Shown: positions 54,740-64,000 of the stretch, piece after piece
How the letters are laid out: every line of letters begins with the position of its first letter
Position numbering within the stretch: position 1 is the stretch's first letter
Assembly: GCA_963971535.1 (NCBI GenBank)
Contig: OZ020592.1
Coordinates: 124,636,640 to 124,700,639 of the forward strand
Direction of reading: 5' to 3'
DNA: 64,000 bases
Source: Notolepis coatsorum
Taxonomy: Eukaryota; Chordata; Actinopteri; Aulopiformes; Paralepididae
The notes under the pieces: generated by a model
Database searches by the model: none
The model's input: only the letters and a program-made list of their open reading frames with translations
Told to the model about the DNA's origin: nothing
Program-made: the position numbers and the translations under genes

Positions 54740-55140
54740 AATGCCTGATCAGAGGACCTCAGGGACCGGCTGGAGCTATCGGGGTGTATGAGGTCCGAGA
54801 TGTACGTGGTGGCCTGACTGTGAACTTCTCTATAATGTAAAAACCAGGACCATTGAATCCTGAACTGTACAGTGCAGGTGCAGGGAGGCCAGGACTGGTG
54901 TGATGTGGGCGGACCTCCTGGACCTGGTGAGCAGCCTAGCAGCAGTATTCTGGACCAGTTGTAGCCGGTCCACTGAGGCTTTGCTCCGGCACGTCAATAA
55001 GGAAGTTACAGTAGTCCAGCCTGGAGGAAATAAAAGCATGGATAGCCATTTCCAGCTCTGCATGCGATAAAATAGCCTGGAGTTTGGCTATATTCCTGAG
55101 GTGGAAAGAAACAGGAGCCTGTGCTTTCTAACATCCTATC
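54740..55140 (-). mobile_element. L2 LINE ORF2 fragment
   Basis: Minus-strand LQLVQNTAARLLTRSRR followed by HITPVLASLH, the typical L2 RT C-terminal region, with an indel at CRSKASVDRL. Confidence 0.75.
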
Positions 55141-55970
55141 TTGGGGATCTGTTGATGATGTAATGATCTAACATTGGGATCTGGGATCTGTTGTTACAGG
55201 TGACCGGCCTAAACATGTCTGGTCTGGCTTCCTGATCTGGGACCAGTTTCCAGTTCATCGAGTGGAAATGAATGGAGCAAAGTTTGTCCTTGGTGTCCAA
55301 TTAAACCTTTTTGACGTTGCAGGTTGAAATGTAACATGGGCCAGGGCGACGGGACATAGAAATGTGACAGGACATTCATTGACAATTTTACAAATGCAAC
55401 AAGTAAATGACAATTTCTTAGTTCTTATGTCAAGGCGTTTGTTGTTTGTAATAAGTTATTTCAAAATCACGCCTGTGTCCTGAAACGTTATTACATTCAC
55501 ATTTACATTTATTCATTTAGCTGAACGCTTTTATCCAAAGTGACTTACAAGTTCTGTACGACAAGTCAGCAGGAACTCTTTAAGCTGAGTAACAACATAA
55601 AACTGTGTTGAAACTTGGGTGCTACGGTCTTGAGTGCATAGATTAGATTAGATTCAAATTTATTGTCATTATACAGCACAATGAAAAGAAGTGTAGTAGT
55701 AAAGACATATTAGCATAGTTAGTAGGTATAGTGATATAGGCAAGGAAGATTATTTAGTGGCAAAGTGCATGATAGTAAAAGGTTAGTTTTAGATGCAAGA
55801 TTTCTTCATTTCAGATATTATTAAGGGAAATTATTAAAAATTATTAATTATTTTTACCTGAATCTGACTAACAGACGTTTCAGCGTTTACCCAGACTAAC
55901 AGACTAACATTAGATTTGGTTTCCAAATGTAGAGTGCACTACAAATTGTATGTATTATTATTATTATTAA
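55141..55970. other. Non-coding stretch with dispersed-repeat scraps
   Basis: CATTTAGCTGAACGCTTTTA at 55526-55545 is a common teleost repeat motif, and a LINE-tail-like TTATTGTCATTATACAGCAC lies at 55659-55678. CAGACTAACAGA direct repeats precede the next element. Confidence 0.5.
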
Positions 55971-56788
55971 CACTTTCACTGCCACACACGAGATATCTCG
56001 GGTTTCCGATAGTTATGTTGAAAGCCACTCACGAGATTTTTTTTTTAGCGATCTGAAATCATATTGCATCACGCGAGCCTACCCGAGTATACCCGAGCAC
56101 CGCCGGCGATCAGATGTGGGAAAAAAGCGCCCCCTATCGTCTCCCAGATGACATAAGGGATTTTGGAATGGACTCAATGAAAATGGATGGGGAAAAAAAT
56201 CCTGTACTCCACATTTTCCAGTCCACTGATGCAGCCGGGGTTACCACAGTTCATTCTGGAGCCTCTCAGCCCCGCGGAATCATGTACTGTGCTGTACACA
56301 CGTTGGATCCATACACTTGTCGATTTTTTCGAATGGTGATCAGGAATTGGAATATACCAGTTGGATACCATCTGATGTCAGGTAAGGAATCTATGTTATC
56401 AGTGTTAGGATAATCAGACTAATTTTGATGAAGATATAGGCTGTTTTGTGAAATGGGCTCTTTCGGTTTCACTGTAAAAGTCCAAGAGGAAATGAACACG
56501 GCGATTATCCGTGCGCGGCTCGAATGTGCTTGCGTGCACGTATAATATTGATCATCTAGCGTTTATTTGAAAACGATTCATAAATAGGCCTCTCAAACGG
56601 AAATGAAGCGATAAAAAACCAATCTGCCTTGACAGCACTGACTGGAAAAGGATTCTTTGATAAGCGACGGGCAGATTAGACACATAGCCATAATTTAAAA
56701 CATAGATTAGGCGATATTAAGCGTAACATTGGCGCCGATGGTGGCATTGAAGCGATACCTCTGGCGCCACCTCGTGGCATTCAAAGTG
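55971..56788. mobile_element. TTAA-inserting (piggyBac-like) non-autonomous element
   Basis: Ends CACTTTCACTGCCAC and CACTTTGAATGCCAC inverted, flanked by TTAA (55967-55970 and 56789-56792). Internal sequence resembles 40690-41531 of element A. No transposase. Confidence 0.85.
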
Positions 56789-56897
56789 TTAACAGACTAA
56801 CAGATGTTTCAGCACTATGTTTACCCAGACTAACAGACTTTCTCAGGGTCATACATGCACTAAACGCAGCTAATATTTAAATACCTCTGTAATCACA

Positions 56898-59488
56898 CCC
56901 TCCCGTGCAATATGAGAAGCTACCTGCAATATGAGAAGCTACTGTACAATATGAGAAGCTACCGGCAATATGAGAAGCTACCATGCAATATGAGAAGCTA
57001 CCTGCAATATGAGAAGCTACTGTGCAATATGAGAAGCTACCTGCAATATGAGAAGCTACCTGCAATATGAGAAGCTACCGTGAAATATGAGAAGCTACCT
57101 GCAATATGAGAAACTACCTGTAATATGAGAAGCTACCTGCAATATGAGAAGCTACCTGCAATATGAGAAGCTAACATGCAATATGAGAAGCTACCGTGCA
57201 ATATGAGAAGCTACCGTGCAGTAGCTACCGTGCAATATGAGAAGCTACCGTGCAATATGAGAAGCTAACATGCAATATGAGAAGCTAACATGCAATATGA
57301 GAAGCTACTGTGCAATATGAGAAGCTACCATGCAATATGAGAAGCTACCGTGCAATATGAGAAGCTACCGTGCAATATGAGAAGCTACCGTGCAATATGA
57401 GAAGCTAACATGCAATATGAGAAGCTACCTGCAATATGAGAAGCTACTGTGCAATATGAGAAGCTACCTGCAATATGAGAAGCTACCTGCAATATGAGAA
57501 GCTACCGTACAATATGAGAAGCTACCTGCAATATGAGAAGCTACCTGCAATATGAGAAGCTACCGTGCAATATGAGAAGCTACCTGCAGTATGAGAAGCT
57601 ACCTGCAATATGAGAAGCTACCTGCAATATGAGAAGCTACCTGAAATATGAGAAGCTACCTGCAAAGCTACCTGCAATATGAGAAGCTAACATGCAATAT
57701 GAGAAGCTACTGTGCAATATGAGAAGCTACCTGCAATATGAGAAGCTACCTGCAATATGAGAAGCTAACATGCAATATGAGAAGCTACCTGCAATATGAG
57801 AAGCTACCTGCAATATGAGAAGCTACCTGCATTATGAGAAACTAACATGCAATATGAGAAGCTACCTGCAATATGAGAAGCTACCGTGCAATATGAGAAG
57901 CTACCTGCAATATGAGAAGCTACCGTGCAATATGAGAAGCTACCTGCAATATGAGAAGCTACCTGCAATATGAGAAGCTACCTGCAATATGAGAAGCTAC
58001 CTGCAGTATGAGAAGCTACCTGCAATATGAGAAGCTACCTGCAATATGAGAAGCTACCTGCAATATGAGAAGCTAACATGTAATATGAGAAGCTACTGTG
58101 CAATATGAGAAGCTACCTGCAATATGAGAAGCTACCTGCAATATGAGAAGCTAACATGCAATATGAGAAGCTACCTGCAATATGAGAAGCTACCTGCAAT
58201 ATGAGAAGCTACCTGCAATATGAGAAGCTAACATGCAATATGAGAAGCTACCTGCAATATGAGAAGCTACCGTGCAATATGATAAGCTACCTGCAATATG
58301 AGAAGCTACTGTGCAATATGAGAAGCTACCTGCAATATGAGAAGCTACCTGCAATATGAGAAGCTACTGTGCAATATGAGAAGCTACTGTGCAATATGAG
58401 AAGCTACCTGCAATATGAGAAGCTACCTGCAATATGAGAAGCTACTGTGCAATATGAGAAGCTACTGTGCAATATGAGAAGCTACTGTGCAATATGAGAA
58501 GCTACCTGCAATATGAGAAGCTACCTGCAATATGAGAAGCTACCTTCAATATGAGAAGCTACCTGTAATATGAGAAGCTACCTGTAATATGAGAAGCTAC
58601 TGTGCAATATGAGAAGCTACTGTGCAATATGAGAAGCTACCTGTAATATGAGAATCTACCTGTAATATGAGAAGCTACCTGCAATATGAGAAGCTACTGT
58701 GCAATATGAGAAGCGACTGTGCAATATGAGAAGCTACCTGCAATATGAGAAGCTACCTGCAATATGAGAAGCTACCTGTAATATGAGAAGCTACTGTGCA
58801 ATATGAGAAGCTACTGTGCAATATGAGAAGCTACCTGCAATATGAGAAGCTACCTGTAATATGAGAAGCTACTGTGCAATATGAGAAGCTACCTGTAATA
58901 TGAGAAGCTACCTGCAATATGAGAAGCTACCTGCAGTATGAGAAGCTACTGTGCAATATGAGAAGTTACCTGCAATATGAGAAGCTACTGTGCAATATGA
59001 GAAGCTACCTGCAATATGAGAAGCTACCTGCAGTATGAGAAGCTACTGTACAATATGAGAAGCTACCTGCAATATGAGAAGCTACTGTACAATATGAGAA
59101 GCTACCTGCAATATGAGAAGCTACTGTGCAATATGAGAAGCTACCTGCAGTATGAGAAGGTACTGTGCAATATGAGAAGCTACCTGCAATATAAGAAGCT
59201 ACTGTGCAATATGAGAAGCTACCTGTAATATGAGAAGCTACCTGCAATATGAGAAGCTACTGTACAATATGAGAAGCTACCTGCAATATGAGAAGCTACT
59301 GTGCAATATGAGAAGCTACCTGCAATATGAGAAGCTACTGTGCAATATGAGAAGCTACTGTACAATATGAGAAGGTACTGTGCAATATGAGAAGCTACCT
59401 GCAATATGAGAAGGTACTGTGCAATATGAGAAGCTACCTGCAATATGAGAAGCTACTGTGCAATATGAGAAGCTACTGTGCAGTATAA
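56898..59488. repeat. 2.6-kb satellite of 19/20-bp units
   Basis: About 130 units of TGCAATATGAGAAGCTACC (19 bp) mixed with 20-bp forms ending ACTG, ACCG, ACCA or AACA. All short frames in it are repeat artefacts. Confidence 0.96.
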
Positions 59489-59570
59489 GAAGCATTTCAA
59501 TTTTGTTGTACCTGTACCTGTACCCGTATAATGACAATAAAGATCATTCATCCATTCATTCATCCATTCA
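59489..59570 (+). mobile_element. LINE 3' tail
   Basis: TTTTGTTGTACCTGTACCTG, AATGACAATAAAGATC and an (ATTC)n end, as in fish LINE 3' ends. Confidence 0.6.
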
Positions 59571-59996
59571 TTCATGCATACTGTACATGAGAAACGTTCC
59601 TGTTGTCAGTTAAAACAAAGGGGAAGAAAATTAGAGAAGGGAGGGAACATTTGGAAATTCAACCTGTCAATGATAATAATGATGGTCCAGTTTTATTGTT
59701 TTAAAGGTGCTATATAAAATTTTTATATAGAATAATCATTAAAAGAAAAACAACATCCACAGAGCTTTTTAAAAAGGTGCGGAATTAAAGTATTGCTTTT
59801 CCCAAAAAAAACTATTGATTAATGGATTTATAATAAAAAAGGAAATATTGGCACATGCCTGAAGAAAGCAAGCAGAGGTAAATTGGATCAAGATGCAAAT
59901 GTTTATTATAATTCTTCTTTTTTTCTTTTACACAAGGCAAAAGTCTATCTATCCATCTATCTATACCTTATTTTTGCAAGCTAATGTGTAAAGCAT
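59571..59996. other. Non-coding stretch; partly similar to selenop intron 3
   Basis: 59868-59985 resembles 45757-45825, the region next to the selenop coding exon 3 acceptor (AAGCAAGCAGAGG and GGCAAAAGTCTATCTAT blocks). No gene. Confidence 0.5.
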
Positions 59997-60587
59997 TGTA
60001 GTGTAGGAAGTGGGAAATCACGACCAGAGAGAGTTGAGTTTCTTTGACCACACATCAGTGTGCGTCATTTATTAGCATAGCGTGCACATAGATATCTATA
60101 TAGAACACTAGATAGCTTAAGGCGGAGTCACCAGCGTCACTGAACCGCCCCCATCTTGCTCGAGTCAGCCTTGAGTGAGAGTGAGTGAGCTGCACAGACA
60201 AAAATACTCATAACTCGCTGAAATATTGACGGATTTACAAACGGGTTGGTTTATTACAAGAATTATTAACGTGGCTATGATTCAAGCGGTTTGTAAATAT
60301 TTTTTTTAAACGGCCTTTAAGTAAAAAAGTAGACATGAATGTTATCAGTAGCTGAGCTGCCTCGAGCAAGATGGCCGCCCTACGACGACGTCGCTCTACA
60401 TTGGCCGGCAGCGCGGGTGAGCTATCTAGTGTTCTATATAGATATCTATGAGCGTGCATACCACAACAGACGAAGCAAATAGTTAATATGGCCGCTCTAG
60501 CTACCCACAATGCCCTGTGTCCTTAAAGTGACAGTGTAGGTGGATTATGTCCAGTCCATGTAAGTGTCCATGTAAGTGCCCACTACA
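59997..60587 (-). repeat. Gypsy 3' LTR (inferred) with a MITE inside
   Basis: Ends CCCACTACA at 60587, directly beside the minus-strand polypurine tract CTGGGGGGACATA (60588-60600). The outer start near 59997 (TGTAGTGTAGG) is a guess from the TG rule. Confidence 0.55.
60087..60450. mobile_element. MITE with 31-bp inverted ends (hAT-like)
   Basis: Ends CATAGATATCTATATAGAAC and inverse. 8-bp TSD AGCGTGCA (60079-60086 and 60451-60458). Inner CATCTTGCTCGAG is also inverted at 60361-60373. Confidence 0.88.
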
Positions 60588-60611
60588 TATGTCCCCCCAG
60601 AATTCACCCTA

Positions 60612-61994
60612 CTAACTCAAAAAACAGGTCAGTAAACGGACCTCCTGACCATAACGGCTCCGAACAACTGGAGCTGGCATATGAGAAACCGCGGGACCCC
60701 CTGGGGCCTTGTGGTGGCGAGGAGGGCAAAGGGCAAGGTGGCTATTGGGCGGTGATGGACAAAGTGCTTTAGGGTGATGAGGTTTAACATGGGGAGGTGC
60801 CCTCGCCGCGGGGGCTGAGCGAGTGCCACGGGTGATCCACATCCAAGTGAGCTGGCTTAAGCCGGTCCACCGAGACATGTTCTGGTTTACCGCCAATGTC
60901 CACCACAAAGGTCTTACTTCCCGGCTGTAGGACCCGAAATGGGCCATCGTAGGGGGGTTGAAAGGACCCGCGGTGGGCATCGTGCCGTATGAACACATAT
61001 TCCATGGCCTGGAGGCCGGGCGGAATACGAGTCCGTGGCAAACCATGCTGCGAGGTGGGGACCGGCACAAATGCCCTAGCGTTCTCCAAGAGCGAAGCCC
61101 GCTGTTGGGTCGCAGACCAGGGGTCTGTGGTGTCAGGTACAAACTCCCCGGGGACACGCAGCGGTTGGCCATAGACCCGCTCAGCTGACGATGACTGGAG
61201 ATCCTCCTTGGGGGCGGTCCTGAGACCCAACATGACCCATGGGAGCCTGTCGACCCAACTACCATCGCTAAGGGTAGCTCGGAGAGCGGCCTTCATAGAC
61301 CGGTGAAACCGCTCACACAAACCGTTAGCCTGCGGGTGATAAGCGGTAGTGCGGTGCAGTCTCACGCCCAAGTTTCTGGCAATCTCAGACCAAAGCTCTG
61401 AGGTGAACTGAGGTCTGCGGTCCGACGAAAGGTCAGACGGAGCACCGAACCGGGCCACCCATGTATATATAAACGCCCGAGCCACATCAGTGGACGTTGT
61501 GGATGACAGCGGAACGGCCTCTGACCACCGAGTGGTTCTGTCCACCATTGTGAGGAGGTATGTGAAACCATGCGATGGGGGTAATGGACCCACCAGGTCC
61601 ACATTCACATGGTCAAACCTTCTTTCGGGTACGGAGAACTGGGCCAAACGAGTTTTAATGTGGCGGTGCACCTTAGCGTGCTGGCACATCACACAGGTCT
61701 TAACCTACCCGCTCACATCCTTTTTCAGCCCGTGCCAAATGAACTTGGCTGCCACCTGTTTTTGAAATGCCCTGTTTCCGGGGTGAGAGAGACCATGTAT
61801 GATATCAAAAACACGACGTCTCCAACTGCTGGGCACAACCGGTCGCGGCCGTACCGTGGAAACGTTGCACAGGAGTGTGCCATTAGCCTCATTAAATGCC
61901 ACATCCTCCAGCCTGAGTGCTGTGATGGCCGTCCTGTAGGCCTGAACGTCCAGGTCGGAAACCTTGTCTGAGGCCATGCGTGCATAGTCTAAAC
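60612..61994 (-). pseudogene. Ty3/gypsy integrase, 3' part of an element
   Basis: Minus strand. Zinc module HGLSHPGN...CVMCQHAK near 61710-61810, then the catalytic core with Asp in VNVDLVGPLPP, Asp in SSDRRPQFTS and Glu in NGLCERFHRS, and the GPFRVL...RLKPAHLD C-terminal (GPY/F) module at about 60860-60960. An in-frame TAG near 61707 stands where the family usually has Trp before the second zinc Cys pair, splitting the frame into 61705-62028 and 60784-61692. The integrase would insert element DNA but is disabled. A hAT fragment cuts the upstream side at 61995. Confidence 0.88.
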
Positions 61995-62765
61995 CAGGGG
62001 TCCCCAAACTTTTTCCTGTGAGGGCCACATAACTTTTCCCTTCTCTGGTGGGGGCCGGGGTCAGTTTGTAACAAAAAAAGTGTGACGATCGCAGGGGTCC
62101 CTAAACGTAAACATTTATTGTTTTCCAGAAAGCCACACATAACCAAATATTAATAACCCTTTCCGGGATCTTCACAGAAAAAAAAAGTCAGGAAATAAAT
62201 AATAACACTATTAATGAAATAAATAACACTTTATGAAATAAATATACAGTACCTACAGACCACCTAGCTCTAGCTCTGTACTATTTAAAAGCACAGTGCA
62301 GGACACACTCAAAGGTTATCGCACCTCAGAGATGGCAGTGGACATATATGACAGGACAAAGGCCATATGTAATGGCCTTGGGATTGAGGAACATACTACC
62401 AGCCAAAGGAGGAGCAGAAAAGGATGGACGAGTATGTAGTTGAGTCATCTTGTGGCACAAGCTCAGACCTCAGCTCAGGAGATCAGCTGAGACAGAGACT
62501 GTTCTATCCAGTCCTCGACAGAATGCTGCAAGAGCTTGAGAGCAGGTTCTCATGAGTTGGAGAACAACTTATGAGAGGCATACAGGCATGTTATCCAGCC
62601 TCAGACCAGTTTCTCCCAGTGGAATTGCTGCAATCCCTAGCCACACATTACAATATCCAACTACTGCCAGAGGAGATCACAGTTGCAAAGTGTTTCCTGG
62701 CCAGGACAGGCAGAGATGCAGTACCTACTATCCAAAGTGTCTTTTCCCTCCTGGATGATAATAAT
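61995..62765 (+). mobile_element. hAT-type transposon fragment
   Basis: Begins CAGGGGTCCCCAAACTTTTT, a typical hAT end, within the gypsy integrase upstream region. The right end is not identified before the L2-like tail at 62760. Confidence 0.6.
62527..62765 (+). pseudogene. hAT transposase/ZMYM-like fragment
   Basis: The plus-strand frame 62571-62789 reads ACYPASDQFLPVELLQSLATH followed by YNIQLLPEEITVAKCFL, resembling the C-terminal part of hAT-type proteins related to ZMYM1-like genes. The upstream sequence (62300-62520) appears to be the same gene, with stops and indels. The family assignment is from memory of the motif and is tentative. Confidence 0.5.
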
Positions 62766-62805
62766 AAAAATAATGCATTTTATTTATAAGGCGCCTTTCG
62801 ATTCC
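62760..62805 (-). mobile_element. L2 LINE tail scrap
   Basis: AATAATGCATTTTATTTATA + AGGCGCCTTTC matches 39547-39580, the minus-strand L2 tail. Confidence 0.7.
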
Positions 62806-64000
62806 ATGACTTCCGGATTTTTTTTTTTAAATTCTACGTTTTAAGACTCCAAACCCTCATAATTCTTGTTATGCAAGTATCGATATAGCTAACTAAATAT
62901 TTATCTTTGCAAAGATGTCAACCAAGACTCCAAGACCAAAACGGGGCGATGTTCAAAATGAGGAGGAGGCTGACGACGCTGTTAGCAAGGCCTGGCTGGC
63001 CACCCTGCTTGAGAGCCACAAAGAAGCTATTACCACCGAGTTCAGAAAAGCCATTACCACTCTGGAAAATAAACATGACCAAATGAAAACGGACGTGGCC
63101 GATAACGGACAGCGGGTCAAGTCCCTGGAGGAGAATGCGGAATTTGTAAGCGAAATAATTGCGTCGCTAGAGGCTACATGTGCTGATCTGAGGGCTAGCC
63201 AGGCTATGCTAAAGGCTAAGGCGGAGGATCTCGAGGCTCGAGGACAACGTAACAACCTTCGGATCGTTGGGCTACCAGAACAGATTGAGGGCCCGAGACC
63301 AACATCCTTCTTCGCCACCCTTTTATCCCAAGTTCTTGGGGCAGAGACCCTCCCTAACCCTCCAGAATTGGACCGCGCACACATGTCTCTGGCAGCTAAA
63401 CCGAAGCAGGGTGAAAAGCCTAGGCCTGTTATCATCAGGTTCCATAACTATCAAACCAAAGAACGGGTGATCCGTGAGGCCAGAAAGAGAAGAGCGGAGA
63501 TGCAGTACAACGGTCAACAAATTGCTTTCTACGAGGATTATACCCCAGCTGTGTTGGAACAGCGAGCACCGTACCGCGATGTGATGGCACTACTTTACAA
63601 GCGGGGGCTGAGGCCTAGTCTTCACTACCCGGCCAAACTGATGATTACGGAAGAGAGCGGGGACAGGCTACGCTTCATGTCTGTTGGAGATGCCGAAGCG
63701 TACCTCAAGACCAAGCTAGCCTAGCGTGGACGGCTACCCAACAAGTACCCAGTGGTAAGCTAACCTGACGCCGGGAGCAATGAACAATGAATGTAGAATG
63801 CAAGACTGAATTTATAGACATTGGTTGGGCTAAACTGGTCGACCACGTTAGACCTGACACTGAGACCTCATGGGGAGATGCTATTGACATTAAGCGGACT
63901 GGCTTCTGAAACTGAACTTTATGCTTCCCAAATAGCTGACGCGGATTATATTTGCCCGTGTTTCTAACTCCTTTTTGTTTTTCTTATTATTCTTTAAGAG
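62806..64000 (+). mobile_element. Start of a Tx1/L1-like LINE (continues beyond the window)
   Basis: A T-rich leader, intact ORF1, and about 280 bp of inter-ORF sequence up to the window edge, where ORF2 has not yet begun. Confidence 0.75.
62915..63724 (+). CDS. L1-type ORF1 protein (RNA-binding, coiled coil), intact
   Basis: 269 residues, about the usual size of fish Tx1/L1 ORF1p. ATG at 62915 in a favourable context (AAGATGT), stop TAG at 63722. A basic N-terminal stretch is followed by a coiled coil (about residues 40-115, with heptads such as ENKHDQMKTDVADNGQRVKS), then the L1 ORF1 RRM-like core (RGQRNNLRIVGLPEQIEG, about 112-130; RPVIIRFHNYQTKERVI, about 168-184) and the C-terminal domain (YEDYTPAVLEQRAPYRDVM, about 206-224; MITEESGDRLRFMS). 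ORF1p trimers bind LINE RNA as a chaperone for retrotransposition. No lesions are seen, so the copy may be young; ORF2 lies outside the window. Confidence 0.9.
   Translation: MSTKTPRPKRGDVQNEEEADDAVSKAWLATLLESHKEAITTEFRKAITTLENKHDQMKTDVADNGQRVKSLEENAEFVSEIIASLEATCADLRASQAMLKAKAEDLEARGQRNNLRIVGLPEQIEGPRPTSFFATLLSQVLGAETLPNPPELDRAHMSLAAKPKQGEKPRPVIIRFHNYQTKERVIREARKRRAEMQYNGQQIAFYEDYTPAVLEQRAPYRDVMALLYKRGLRPSLHYPAKLMITEESGDRLRFMSVGDAEAYLKTKLA

Noticed and set aside
56898..59488. CRISPR-like array of short repeats
   Set aside because: Units are directly adjacent with no unique spacers, and the context is a eukaryotic genome; it is a satellite.

Overview
This is a 64 kb piece of a bony-fish (teleost) nuclear genome. 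The evidence is one split host gene, selenop (selenoprotein P) with the fish-like number of selenocysteines, surrounded by fish-type L2/CR1-group LINEs, tRNA-derived SINEs, DIRS, copia, gypsy, hAT and TTAA-inserting elements and many micro- and minisatellites. No prokaryotic features are present. A percomorph-like fish is plausible, but the species cannot be told from the sequence.

0-36 kb is almost entirely nested transposons. Two copia-type LTR retrotransposons, both on the minus strand, form the scaffold. Copy 1 spans 3674-22323 (TSD CTGGT). Its left LTR is split by a degenerate DIRS element (3794-11137), which itself carries a LINE with a long open frame (6575-8940). Its body is split by two more LINEs. 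Copy 2 spans 26293-35766 (TSD GTTAT). It contains a gypsy element without RT/integrase (27680-31116, TSD CAAAT) and a TTAA-flanked element (32179-33116). A hAT element (23664-26287, TSD GTTATTGT), carrying its own LINE, sits exactly on copy 2's left edge. Both copia copies have a primer-binding site that matches the anticodon region of initiator tRNA-Met rather than a tRNA 3' end.

36-42.5 kb is a second nest: TTAA element A (37069-41531) contains TTAA element B (37132-40673), which contains a hAT element (37142-38752, TSD TGTTCCAC) and an L2 fragment.

42.5-50.4 kb is selenop on the minus strand: TATA box, a non-coding exon 1, four coding exons (49254-49456, 46802-47014, 45635-45752, 43628-44278), two SECIS elements and a poly(A) signal followed by a GU-rich stretch. 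Read with UGA as Sec, it is an intact 394-residue protein with Sec59 in a U-x-x-C motif, a 20-His segment and 16 more Sec residues near the C terminus. A plain ORF search breaks it into fragments. Its introns hold minisatellites next to two splice donors, an 800-bp fold-back element and a SINE.

50.8-64 kb holds a 1.5 kb G-rich minisatellite just upstream of selenop, more tandem arrays (including a 2.6 kb array of 19/20-bp units), LINE/SINE fragments, a 3' gypsy fragment with integrase and an LTR that carries a MITE, hAT fragments, and the start of a Tx1/L1-like LINE with an intact ORF1 at the right edge.
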